From an uncultured Desulfobulbaceae bacterium (GTDB taxonomy: Bacteria > Desulfobacterota > Desulfobulbia > Desulfobulbales > Desulfocapsaceae), in contig CALENA010000151.1 of assembly GCA_937910875.1 (NCBI GenBank), positions 1 to 64,000 of the forward strand: a stretch of 64,000 bases of DNA, written 5' to 3'. Under the pieces are notes generated by a model. It saw nothing but the letters and a program-made list of their open reading frames with translations. It had not been told where the DNA came from and made no database searches. Positions 1-7,872 of the stretch are shown here, one piece after another; within the stretch, counting starts at the first letter, position 1; each line of letters starts with the position of its first letter. Position numbers and translations under genes: made by a program.

Positions 1-668
1 ACTTGGGAATCTTCCCGAGCCGGACGTCACCCACAGATTCTGCGGATGAACCGGACATCTTTCAGCTCTCCAGCCCCTGGCTGCTGACTGAGGACCTGGA
101 GGCTCTGGGCCTACGGCGGCAGGACATTGATCTGGTGATCCTTACCCACTTCGACTTCGATCACGGGGGTGGTGTGGTCAGGCACGACCAGAACGGCCAA
201 CTGGAGTTGACCTTTCCCAGAGCCCGTCACCTCCTGCAGGAGAGCGAGTGGCAGGATGTTCAGAATCCCTGCCGCCGCGCCCAATCCACCTATTGGCCCA
301 TCAACTTCGAGACCTTGGCAGCCAGCGGTCAACTGGAACTGATCGCCGGCGACAAGACGGTCTGCCCGGGCGTGAGCGTGCGCCACACCGGTGGCCATAC
401 CCGCGGTCACCAGATCGTTGAAATAGCCTCAGAGGAGCAGCTGGCGGTCCATCTGGGCGATTTGTTCCCGATGGCTGCCCATGCCAATCCCCTGTGGGTC
501 ATGGCCTATGACAATTTCCCCCTCGAGGTCATTGAGCAGAAGGAACAGCTCATGGCCGAGTATCGAGCAAAAAACGCCTGGTTCACCCTCTATCATGACC
601 CACAGGTCCGAGCCTGCCACCTGGATGAACACAATCATGTGCGGGAGTTCTGGCCGACGACTTCTTGA
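1..668 (+). CDS. MBL-fold metallohydrolase, 5' end cut by window
   Basis: This is a metallo-beta-lactamase-fold hydrolase of the lactonase/glyoxalase II-like group. The zinc-binding motif THFDFDHGGG is visible about 50 residues into the readable part, followed by HTGGHTRGH and, near the end, LYHDP. About 221 residues are readable. Family members usually have 40-60 more N-terminal residues, so the true start almost certainly lies left of the window and the TTG at position 3 is not a credible start. The substrate is unknown. A second MBL-fold gene with related motifs lies at 27570-28316. Confidence 0.8.
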   Translation, partial: LGIFPSRTSPTDSADEPDIFQLSSPWLLTEDLEALGLRRQDIDLVILTHFDFDHGGGVVRHDQNGQLELTFPRARHLLQESEWQDVQNPCRRAQSTYWPINFETLAASGQLELIAGDKTVCPGVSVRHTGGHTRGHQIVEIASEEQLAVHLGDLFPMAAHANPLWVMAYDNFPLEVIEQKEQLMAEYRAKNAWFTLYHDPQVRACHLDEHNHVREFWPTTS

Positions 669-794
669 TCCGGAAACAAGCGGCCCACAAAATGCCACCC
701 TACCGTACGTGGTGAGGTCTCTTGAACAGAACGGAACAACCAGGGGACGGGGTATTGCCTCCAGGCCACACAATAAAAAGTCCGGGACAGCGGA

Positions 795-1958
795 TCAACC
801 GTTCCGGGCAATGGCCCGGCTCATGCCCATGATCAAGACAAAGGCCAGGGCCAGCATGACCAGCAGGGAGGCCAGAAACAGTCGCCAGCCAAGATACTGA
901 AAGATGATTCCAGGAGCAAATGAGCCGATAGTCCCACCCAGATAATAGCAGGAGATATAGAGTCCGTTGGCAAGGCCCCGGTTCTCTTCCACCAGACGAT
1001 TGACATAGCCAGAGAGCAGGGAATGGGCCATGAACATGCCGAAACAGAAGGCAAACATGGTCAACCCCATCAACCATTGCACCTCGACCATGAGGAGCAG
1101 GGTTGCCGCGCCAAAGATCAGCAGCCCGACCCGCACCGCCCGCACCTCAGAGCCGAAAAAACGAATCATCCGCCCGGCATTGGCCGCCGCCAGCAGACCC
1201 ATGGAATACCCGAGATAAAAAAGACCGATGCCAGACTCACTAAAATTTGGATCGATGCGCTTGAGTTCAAAGGGCAGGAAATTCATCACTGCGGCAAAGA
1301 CATAGAAAATGCAGAATATGGCGCTATAGAGCCAGATCAGGGGGGGATTTGCCAGCAGACGTCGCAGTTTGCCCAGATCAGGGCGGCTGTAATTGAGATT
1401 GACGTCCCTCTCCAGCTTGTCCATTAAAAAAAAGAAAATCAGCAGGGCGACCCCCAGAACCGCAAAGAAAAAGCGCCACCCCAGCAGATCGGTGAACAGA
1501 CCCGACAAGAAACGGCCAAGAAAGCCACCCAGGATCGTGGCCCCGATATAAGAGGCAATCGCCTGCTGCACCTCCTCACGGGGTGAGATATAGGCGATAT
1601 AGCTCATCAGCGAAGTGAGGATCGCAGGGATGAGAAAACCCTGTGCTCCGCGAATCAGCAGGAGCCAGAGATAACTGTCGGTCACGGAAAAGGCCAACTC
1701 CAGCAGACCGAGACAGAGGACCGCCCCGCGCAGCAGATGTTTGGCGGAAAAGGATTCCAGAATAAAACCGTAGGCCAGGGGGGCGAATCCCAAGGGCAGC
1801 ATCATCAGGGTGGTGAAGAGGACGGCCTGAAAACCGGTCAGACCAAATTCCTGCTGGAAGACCGGCTGGATCGGTTGAGCCGCATAAAGCGAGCAGATGG
1901 TGAGGATCGCGCCCAGATAGATGAGTGACTGGGGAGACTGGAGAGTGCGACGGCGCAT
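795..1958 (-). CDS. MFS transporter (YnfM/SotB-like)
   Basis: This 387-residue protein has about twelve hydrophobic segments and the loop signatures of the major facilitator superfamily (SPREEVQQAIASYIGATILGG in the middle of the N half and GLANGLYISCYYLGG in the C half). It is an inner-membrane secondary transporter, most like the arabinose/drug efflux type; the substrate cannot be read from sequence. It starts 14 bp after the next MFS gene (1973-3205, same strand), so the two are probably co-transcribed. Confidence 0.85.
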   Translation of the reverse strand: MRRRTLQSPQSLIYLGAILTICSLYAAQPIQPVFQQEFGLTGFQAVLFTTLMMLPLGFAPLAYGFILESFSAKHLLRGAVLCLGLLELAFSVTDSYLWLLLIRGAQGFLIPAILTSLMSYIAYISPREEVQQAIASYIGATILGGFLGRFLSGLFTDLLGWRFFFAVLGVALLIFFFLMDKLERDVNLNYSRPDLGKLRRLLANPPLIWLYSAIFCIFYVFAAVMNFLPFELKRIDPNFSESGIGLFYLGYSMGLLAAANAGRMIRFFGSEVRAVRVGLLIFGAATLLLMVEVQWLMGLTMFAFCFGMFMAHSLLSGYVNRLVEENRGLANGLYISCYYLGGTIGSFAPGIIFQYLGWRLFLASLLVMLALAFVLIMGMSRAIARNG

Positions 1959-1972
1959 GGCAGGGTTGGGGC

Positions 1973-3205
1973 TCAGTCTCTGGAGGGTTCAGCCGGCAGT
2001 CGCCAGGCCAGGAGTACAGCTCCTGCAGCCATGACCGCAGCCATCAGGAAACTGCTGGAGAAACTGCCCGAACGCTCGGCCAGGACCCCGGCCAGAAAGG
2101 GACCGCTGATCTGGCCAAGACCAAAGACAAAGGTCACAAAACCGAAGATGGCAGCCACCTGCGCCGGGGGGGCATAGTCCCCGATCAGGGCGGACATGAT
2201 GGTCGGAACGCTCCAGGCCACAATCCCGAAACAGAAAATAGAGAGATAGAGAAAGACCTGAGGCAGGTCAAAACCAGCCAGGAGATAGGCGATGGTCTGG
2301 ATACAAAAGACCAGGATCAGCCCGGCCCGGCGCCCGAAGCGGTCAGAAAAACTTCCGAAGACCGGGCCGGAAAAGAGACTCAAAAAACCGACCCAGGACC
2401 AGAACTGACCGGCCGTGCTCTCGGCAATCCCCCGCTCCTGGACCAGGGTGGTGACAATAAATGTCGCGTAGATCACATAGGTGAAACCAAAGAGAAAATA
2501 GAGGGCCCCGCAGTGCAGGACCCGTGGGGAACGAAGACTCAAACGAGGGTGTTCCCGTTCCGGAACAGCCAAACTCTCGCTGCCCCCGCCCACCGGGTCC
2601 AGTCCCAGTTCCCGGGGATGATCGCGAAGGATGAGAAAACAGATCAGCCCGATGAGCAGGACCAGGCCCCCCAGGACCTGCCAGCTGAGTCGCCAGCCCT
2701 CGACATAATTCAGGTTCAGCCAGGGGACCAGCTGGCCGCTCAGGATAATGGCAAATCCACTGCCCACGGCCACCAATCCTGCCGCCCTGCCCCGCCGGGC
2801 TTTGGTAAACCAGGCGGTGATCGTGGCCATGATCGGAATATTGGCCAGGGCACTGCCCATGCCGGTGATAATATAGAGGACAATCACCACCCCCAGGCTC
2901 TCGGCCCGGGAAATGGCCAGCATGGACAGCCCGATCACCAGCAGGGCCGCAGTGATCAGGCGACGACTGCCAAAGCGGCTGTTCAGACGGCCACAGACCA
3001 GGATCGCGGCCAGATAACCGGCAAAATTCAGGGTCGAGATCAGCCCCATCTGGCCATACGAAAGAGACAGGGCCTTGCCCATGGAGGGCAGGAGCATTCC
3101 CAGGGAAAACCGACCAATCCCGAGACAGGCCAGGACGCAGAGATTGCCGGCCACCACCACATACCAGCCGTAGTGAATGGTGGAACCGGACCGGGGCGCA
3201 GCCAA
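1973..3205 (-). CDS. MFS transporter (OFA/monocarboxylate-like)
   Basis: This 410-residue, twelve-segment major facilitator has the HYGWYVVVAGN N-terminus typical of the oxalate/formate antiporter and monocarboxylate-type MFS families, and an SRFGSRR loop after segment two. It probably moves an organic anion across the inner membrane. The start is a TTG that abuts the TAA stop of the upstream CBS gene, so the two are likely translationally coupled. A long open frame antisense to it (1925-3343, plus strand) is low-complexity and was rejected. Confidence 0.85.
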   Translation of the reverse strand: MAAPRSGSTIHYGWYVVVAGNLCVLACLGIGRFSLGMLLPSMGKALSLSYGQMGLISTLNFAGYLAAILVCGRLNSRFGSRRLITAALLVIGLSMLAISRAESLGVVIVLYIITGMGSALANIPIMATITAWFTKARRGRAAGLVAVGSGFAIILSGQLVPWLNLNYVEGWRLSWQVLGGLVLLIGLICFLILRDHPRELGLDPVGGGSESLAVPEREHPRLSLRSPRVLHCGALYFLFGFTYVIYATFIVTTLVQERGIAESTAGQFWSWVGFLSLFSGPVFGSFSDRFGRRAGLILVFCIQTIAYLLAGFDLPQVFLYLSIFCFGIVAWSVPTIMSALIGDYAPPAQVAAIFGFVTFVFGLGQISGPFLAGVLAERSGSFSSSFLMAAVMAAGAVLLAWRLPAEPSRD

Positions 3206-3610
3206 TTAAAACAGCCGGTTATTGAGGGCCAGGGAAGAGAGCGAGAGCATGCCCACCAGTTCGCCCCTGTCTTCAACCGGAGCCCGACGCACCCCGGCGT
3301 GGAGGAGCAGGCGCGCGGCATAGCGTATATCCATCTCGGCTGAAACCGGAATGACCGGCTTACTCATGATCTCGTACACATTGACCTCAGCGGCCTGGCG
3401 ACCGGCCACCAAAACCTCACGAATGATGTCCTGCAACACGAGAATGCCCCAGACATCATCGGGATTGCGTTTTTCAACAAGCAGGGACCGCACCTGCTCG
3501 TGGCGCATCTTGGCCACAGCCTCGGCCACCGTGGCCATCCCATCAATAAAGACCAGTTTCAGGTCCATCACTTCCCGGGTCCGCACGATCTCTTTTTTTT
3601 CTACACTCAT
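3206..3610 (-). CDS. CBS-domain protein
   Basis: This protein of about 134 residues is built from two CBS motifs. The first is VREVMDL-like (TREVMDLKLVFIDGMATVAEAVAKM), the second is IMSKPVIPVSAEMDIRYAAR. CBS pairs bind adenosyl nucleotides and act as regulatory modules. I chose the ATG at 3610 (MSVEKK) over an upstream in-frame start at 3658, because the CBS fold begins just after it. It sits between the P-II/DUF1538 genes and the MFS genes, so it may sense energy state for one of these transporters; that is inference. Confidence 0.8.
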   Translation of the reverse strand: MSVEKKEIVRTREVMDLKLVFIDGMATVAEAVAKMRHEQVRSLLVEKRNPDDVWGILVLQDIIREVLVAGRQAAEVNVYEIMSKPVIPVSAEMDIRYAARLLLHAGVRRAPVEDRGELVGMLSLSSLALNNRLF

Positions 3611-3657
3611 CGTATCCTCATTATTTTCCTGCTGTTTTCGGAATGGATCTGGCCACA

Positions 3658-4005
3658 CTAGAAATATTGATCACGGACCTCTTCTTTAAAACGCTCCATC
3701 TGACTCTCAAGCCCGATCACCTGGTCCACGGCCAGGACCATGGCAATACCGGTTCCAGGCTGATCAAAACGACCTGCCGTACCAATGGCATCAAGAATGG
3801 TACGGACCACATGTTCCTCGACCAGCAAGAGAATGATATCGGTCTGGGCCTCAAGCGAGAGGCCAAAAAAGGTCTTGGCTTCATGAATCCCTGTCCCCCG
3901 GGCCGGGATAATCGTCGCCCCCGTGGCCCCGGCCTTCTTGGCCGCATCGACAATTTCATCGGTGAGACCGGCCTTAACCGAGGCAAGAATCATCTTGAAT
4001 CGCAT
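3658..4005 (-). CDS. P-II family signalling protein
   Basis: This 115-residue protein ends in the P-II-like stretch GTGIAMVLAVDQVIGL and has the ATIIPARG segment before the T-loop. The T-loop lacks the canonical uridylylated tyrosine region, so it is a divergent P-II rather than GlnB/GlnK. A strong ribosome site (AAGGAGAAAAA) precedes the ATG at 4005, which overlaps the TGA of the upstream DUF1538 gene (TGATG). P-II trimers sense ATP/ADP and 2-oxoglutarate and gate partner proteins. The coupled DUF1538 membrane proteins are the obvious candidate partners. Confidence 0.85.
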   Translation of the reverse strand: MRFKMILASVKAGLTDEIVDAAKKAGATGATIIPARGTGIHEAKTFFGLSLEAQTDIILLLVEEHVVRTILDAIGTAGRFDQPGTGIAMVLAVDQVIGLESQMERFKEEVRDQYF

Positions 4006-4796
4006 CAGTTTTTCTCCTTTATTTTGATATTCCTGCGGCCTTGAGCCCACTGGACATACTGGGCATAACCGAGGACGGTGATAATGGGAAACAGGCTGGC
4101 AAAGGCAATCAGACCAAAGCCGTCCAGGGCCGGATTGCGGCCGGGGACGGTCGAGGCAAGGCCCAGGCCCAGGGCCGCCACCAGAGGCACAGTCACCGTG
4201 GAGGTGGTCACCCCGCCCGAATCGTAGGCCAGGGCAATAATCTGCCGGGGCGCGAACACGGTCTGGAGTATGACTACCACGTAACCGATCATGATGTAGA
4301 GATAGAGCGGAGTCCCCGTGACAATACGAAAGGTCCCCAGGGCAATGCCCAGGGCCACGCCCACGGCCACGGTGATCCGCAGGCCCCACTGGCTGATGCT
4401 GCCGCCCGAGACCTCGTTGGCCTTATAGGCCACTGCAATCAGAGAGGGCTCGGCAATGGTGGTGGCAAAGCCGATCATCGCCGCAAACAGATAGACCCAG
4501 CCATACGCCTGCCAGACGGCCGTCTCGACCTCGGCCCCGGACGGACCATACAGAAAGAGCGGATCAGAAAGCTGGGTGGCCATGATTTTCCCCAGGGGGA
4601 AAAGGGCCTTTTCCAACCCGGCCAGAAAGAGCGCCAGCCCGATGACCACGTAAATACCGCCCACCACCAGACGACCAAGATGAGGGATCGGCTGCCGCAG
4701 AACTGCCAACTGGAAAAAGACGATCAACAGAAGAATGGGCAGGACATCACGACAGGTCGAGATGAGGATGCCGGCAAATTCAAGAAGAAAGGTCAT
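4005..4796 (-). CDS. DUF1538 membrane protein (second of tandem pair)
   Basis: This 263-residue polytopic membrane protein has the DUF1538 hallmarks: VLPILLLIVFFQLAVLRQP near the N-terminus, FATTIAEPSLIAVA in the middle, and [21 protein letters not shown] near the C-terminus. DUF1538 proteins are predicted transporters or channels of unknown substrate. It is a paralogue of the gene at 4808-5563, which ends 11 bp upstream, and it overlaps the P-II gene start. The acidic and Gly/Thr-rich DSGGVTTST motif is shared by both copies and may line a substrate path. Confidence 0.85.
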   Translation of the reverse strand: MTFLLEFAGILISTCRDVLPILLLIVFFQLAVLRQPIPHLGRLVVGGIYVVIGLALFLAGLEKALFPLGKIMATQLSDPLFLYGPSGAEVETAVWQAYGWVYLFAAMIGFATTIAEPSLIAVAYKANEVSGGSISQWGLRITVAVGVALGIALGTFRIVTGTPLYLYIMIGYVVVILQTVFAPRQIIALAYDSGGVTTSTVTVPLVAALGLGLASTVPGRNPALDGFGLIAFASLFPIITVLGYAQYVQWAQGRRNIKIKEKN

Positions 4797-4807
4797 GGGC
4801 AGCGCCT

Positions 4808-5563
4808 TCAGGAGAAGACCAGAATGCCGTACCCCATGACAAAGATCATGGGCAGCAGGGAGGCAAAGGCAATCAGACCAAAGCCATCAACCAGGGGACT
4901 GCGGCCACGGATGATCGAGGCCAGGCCCACACCCAGGGCCGCCACCAGGGGCACGGTGATGGTCGAGGTCGTCACCCCGCCGGCGTCGTAGGCAATGCCG
5001 ATAATCTCGGCCGGGGCAAAAAAGGTCATGCACATGACCATGACATATCCGCTGATGATCAACACATGAATCGGCCAGCCCCTCAGAATCCGCAGGACAC
5101 CGATCAGAATGGCCAGGCCCACCGAGATCGCCACCGTGATCCTCAGACCAAAGGCATAGCTGGTCCGCGCCTGTTCATCATCCTGGATCAGGCCACCGGC
5201 TGAAGCGATATCAGCGGCCTCACCAACCACGGCAATCAAAGCCGGTTCGGCCACGGTGGTGGAAAAGCCCAGGGCAAAGGAGAAAATCAGGAGCCAGGAC
5301 AGACTGCCCTTCCGGGCCAGTGCCGTGGCCATGGCCTCACCGATGGGAAAGAGACCCATCTCAAGCCCCTGGATAAAAAGAGCGAGGCCGGCCACCACCA
5401 GCAAGGCGCCGACGATGACATCGCCCACCTGCGGCAGGGGCTGTCGGAGAACAATGAGCTGAAAAAAGGCAATAACCAGGATGATCGGCAGCAGATCAGT
5501 CAGGGCCCCCCACAGCTTTTTGACGATCAGGCGGCCGATGATCTTGATGGTATAGGCCTTCAC
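4808..5563 (-). CDS. DUF1538 membrane protein (first of tandem pair)
   Basis: This 251-residue integral membrane protein is paralogous to its downstream neighbour. The two share [30 protein letters not shown] and [21 protein letters not shown]. The start is a GTG at 5563 preceded by GGAG at good spacing. It heads an apparent operon DUF1538-DUF1538-P-II-CBS-MFS-MFS, transcribed leftward from the 5564-5913 intergenic region. Many DUF1538 proteins carry two repeats in one chain, so the two separate genes here may encode the halves of one complex. Confidence 0.85.
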   Translation of the reverse strand: MKAYTIKIIGRLIVKKLWGALTDLLPIILVIAFFQLIVLRQPLPQVGDVIVGALLVVAGLALFIQGLEMGLFPIGEAMATALARKGSLSWLLIFSFALGFSTTVAEPALIAVVGEAADIASAGGLIQDDEQARTSYAFGLRITVAISVGLAILIGVLRILRGWPIHVLIISGYVMVMCMTFFAPAEIIGIAYDAGGVTTSTITVPLVAALGVGLASIIRGRSPLVDGFGLIAFASLLPMIFVMGYGILVFS

Positions 5564-5913
5564 AAGTGTCTCCTGCCGGCATCAGTGCCCTGGTTTTTGA
5601 ACGGATGAAACTCCCCTGCCTTCTTCTCCAGAGGATCAACCCGTTAAAAGAATAGCAACTATCACGGCCGCAAACAATCTTTTTCGGGGCCGCTTCCCTC
5701 TCGGGCCCCCGATTTCCCAAGTCCTCGAAAGAATTCTCTCCCCATCCAATGACAGCCTTGCGACTGTCAAATTTATCTTTGTAATATCAAGTTGATATTT
5801 GAAAAGACTTTTCACTATCCATTTTTTTCAACAAAAGTTTTATTTTTGCCAACGTCCTTTAACGCAGCACGATTCAGGTCGTTTTCAGAAATGGTCTTCG
5901 GTATAATCGAATC
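5564..5913. promoter_or_regulatory. Divergent promoter region between DUF1538 operon and ada-like gene
   Basis: This gene-free 350-bp region separates two divergent transcription units and must hold both promoters. It contains an AT-rich stretch around 5765-5820 and an 8+8 bp palindrome at 5783-5799. I could not assign convincing -35/-10 boxes. Confidence 0.5.
5783..5799. promoter_or_regulatory. Candidate operator palindrome
   Basis: AATATCAA-G-TTGATATT is a perfect 8-bp inverted repeat with a 1-bp centre. It lies about 115 bp upstream of the ada-like start and about 220 bp upstream of the DUF1538 operon. Size and placement suit a dimeric repressor or activator site; the cognate protein is unknown. 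Confidence 0.4.
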
Positions 5914-6768
5914 ATGCCAACATCCATGAACCAGCAACAAACAGGGACCTACCAGCAGATCGAAGCGGTGATTGCCCTGATCGGAGAACACTTTCGGGAC
6001 CAGCCGGGGCTGGATCAGATGGCCGCAGTTGCGGGTCTCAGCCGTTTTCACCTGGAACGACTCTTTATGGAATGGGCCGGGATCACACCCGGCCAGTTTG
6101 TCCGCTTCCTGACCCTGGAATACGCCCGGAAACAGTTGATCCATTCCCGGTCATTACTGAAAACGGCCTCCCGTGCGGGACTCTCTGGTCCCGGCCGTCC
6201 CCACAACCTGTCCATCACCTTTGAGGCCATGACAGCGGGTGAGTCCAGACAACAGGGCAAAGGGATACACATCCGCTCCAGCCTGGCCCCCTGCCCTTTC
6301 GGGACCTGCCTGCTGGCGCGGACCGAGCGCGGGATCTGCCACCTGAGTTTTTGGGATGATGATGAGCGAGAACGTTCGCGCCATGAACTGCAGAGCCGAT
6401 GGCCCGAAGCGATACTGATTGAGGACGACAAGACAGGACAACAACTGATTGAAACGATTTTCGCAACGGACAAGACAGGACCCGACCGCCCCCTTCATCT
6501 CCTGCTCCGAGGCAGCAACTTTCAGATCCAGGTCTGGCAGGCCCTGCTGAGCCTGCCGCCCGCAACCCTGATCAGTTACCAGGATCTGGCGTATCTCCTT
6601 GGCCGTCCCAGCAGCGTTCGGGCCGTGGCCGGGGCTGTGGCCCGCAATCCCATTGCCTGGCTCATTCCCTGCCACCGGGTCATCAAAAAGTCAGGGCAGA
6701 TCCACAACTACCGCTGGGGCCCCCTCCGCAAACGGGCCATGCTCATCTGGGAAGGGACACAGGCATGA
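5914..6768 (+). CDS. AraC-HTH / methylated-DNA-cysteine methyltransferase (Ada-like)
   Basis: This 284-residue protein has two parts. Residues about 15-110 form an AraC-type helix-turn-helix domain (LDQMAAVAGLSRFHLERLF). The C-terminal domain is an O6-alkylguanine-DNA alkyltransferase with the active-site motif IPCHRVI and upstream FQIQVWQALLSLP. It transfers alkyl groups from O6-alkylguanine to its own cysteine. The N-terminal phosphotriester-repair (Cys-rich) domain of E. coli Ada is absent, so methyl sensing for regulation would have to work differently. The gene is monocistronic and divergent from the DUF1538 operon. Confidence 0.9.
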   Translation: MPTSMNQQQTGTYQQIEAVIALIGEHFRDQPGLDQMAAVAGLSRFHLERLFMEWAGITPGQFVRFLTLEYARKQLIHSRSLLKTASRAGLSGPGRPHNLSITFEAMTAGESRQQGKGIHIRSSLAPCPFGTCLLARTERGICHLSFWDDDERERSRHELQSRWPEAILIEDDKTGQQLIETIFATDKTGPDRPLHLLLRGSNFQIQVWQALLSLPPATLISYQDLAYLLGRPSSVRAVAGAVARNPIAWLIPCHRVIKKSGQIHNYRWGPLRKRAMLIWEGTQA

Positions 6769-6843
6769 GAAAGGACCTGGCAAAGCGCATCGGGCCACTG
6801 CCCTGTAAATACAGGTCAGACCAGAGACGAGTTCCGGGCGCCA

Positions 6844-7737
6844 TCAAGGAGCAATGCGGGCCACAATGGTTCGGACATTTCCCTGTTCATCGTCCCGTCC
6901 CTGAACATGACTGTACCTGTCATTCCGTTCCATTTTTTTGATGATTGACGGCCCCTGCCCCAGGCCCAGTTCAAAGACCAGGTAGCCACCAGGCCTGATA
7001 TATCTGACCGCCTCGGTGATTAATTTTTGCAGAATCGAGATCCCGAACCCCCCGCCATCAAAGGCCATGGCCGGCTCATGACCTGAAATTTCCTCCGGCA
7101 TCAGAGAGACCTTCTTGCTCGATATATACGGCGGATTACAGCTCAACACATCGACCCGTTGGTCAAACTGGCCATCGGCAAAAGGTTCCAGAAGATTGCC
7201 CTGCCGGAACTCAACCCGGTCGGCAAGACCTGTAAACTCACCATTGCGGGTGGCCAGGGCGACCGCCGCCTCCGACAGGTCAGCCCCGTACACCAAGGCC
7301 CTGGGGAAGCGGCTGGCATAGAGCAGGGCCAAATTTCCACACCCGGTACAGACATCTATGATCACGGGATGCTCGGTTTGACACCGGGCGATCAAGTCCA
7401 GGGCGGCAGTGGCCAGAATCTCGGTTTCCTTCCTGGGAATAAGGGCATCAGGGCCAGCCAGCAATTCCATTCCACAAAAATTCTGCCGCCCGGTTAGATG
7501 AGCCAGAGGCGTGCCTGTACGCCACGCACCAATCAAGTCCTGCAGATGATCCTGGGCAGGAGTTGAGAGCTTTGGCAGCTCACAGTGCACCGCCAGCTCG
7601 GCCGATTTTGCTTCTCCGGCCGCCATCATCCACAGGGCCTTCAAGATGCTCTCGGGCGTCTCCTCCGGCTTATCCGGCAGACTTGCAAAGCCGTCTCTGA
7701 TCTCCAGCAGCAACTGATCAAAATCGTCTTCCGCCAT
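6844..7737 (-). CDS. PrmC/HemK-family N5-glutamine methyltransferase
   Basis: This 297-residue class I SAM-dependent methyltransferase has the order expected of PrmC: an N-terminal helical domain with TPLAHLTGRQNFCG, SAM motif IDVCTGCGNLALLYA and catalytic NPPYIS. PrmC methylates the GGQ glutamine of peptide release factors. Motif I is VCTGCGN instead of the common DxGTGSG, and the C-terminus is standard. Such divergence is also seen in PrmC-like paralogues, so the substrate is not certain. It is convergent with the ada-like gene and lies downstream of purL. Confidence 0.75.
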   Translation of the reverse strand: MAEDDFDQLLLEIRDGFASLPDKPEETPESILKALWMMAAGEAKSAELAVHCELPKLSTPAQDHLQDLIGAWRTGTPLAHLTGRQNFCGMELLAGPDALIPRKETEILATAALDLIARCQTEHPVIIDVCTGCGNLALLYASRFPRALVYGADLSEAAVALATRNGEFTGLADRVEFRQGNLLEPFADGQFDQRVDVLSCNPPYISSKKVSLMPEEISGHEPAMAFDGGGFGISILQKLITEAVRYIRPGGYLVFELGLGQGPSIIKKMERNDRYSHVQGRDDEQGNVRTIVARIAP

Positions 7738-7872
7738 TCCCTCTCCCCTTCTTTTTCAACACGTTCCAGGACTTGTGCAGCCAGAACAGACCGCTGGAAT
7801 GGCTTTCGCAATCCAAAAGATGCTCATGGACAGCCAAGGTCCAGGTACCCCTCATCTGACACATGGGCCGTC

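Noticed and set aside
1925-3343. Long plus-strand open frame (about 470 codons) opposite the MFS gene
   Set aside because: It is low-complexity (Gly/Gln/Asp/Pro/His rich) with no domain, and exactly antisense to a convincing transporter. High-GC codon bias explains it.
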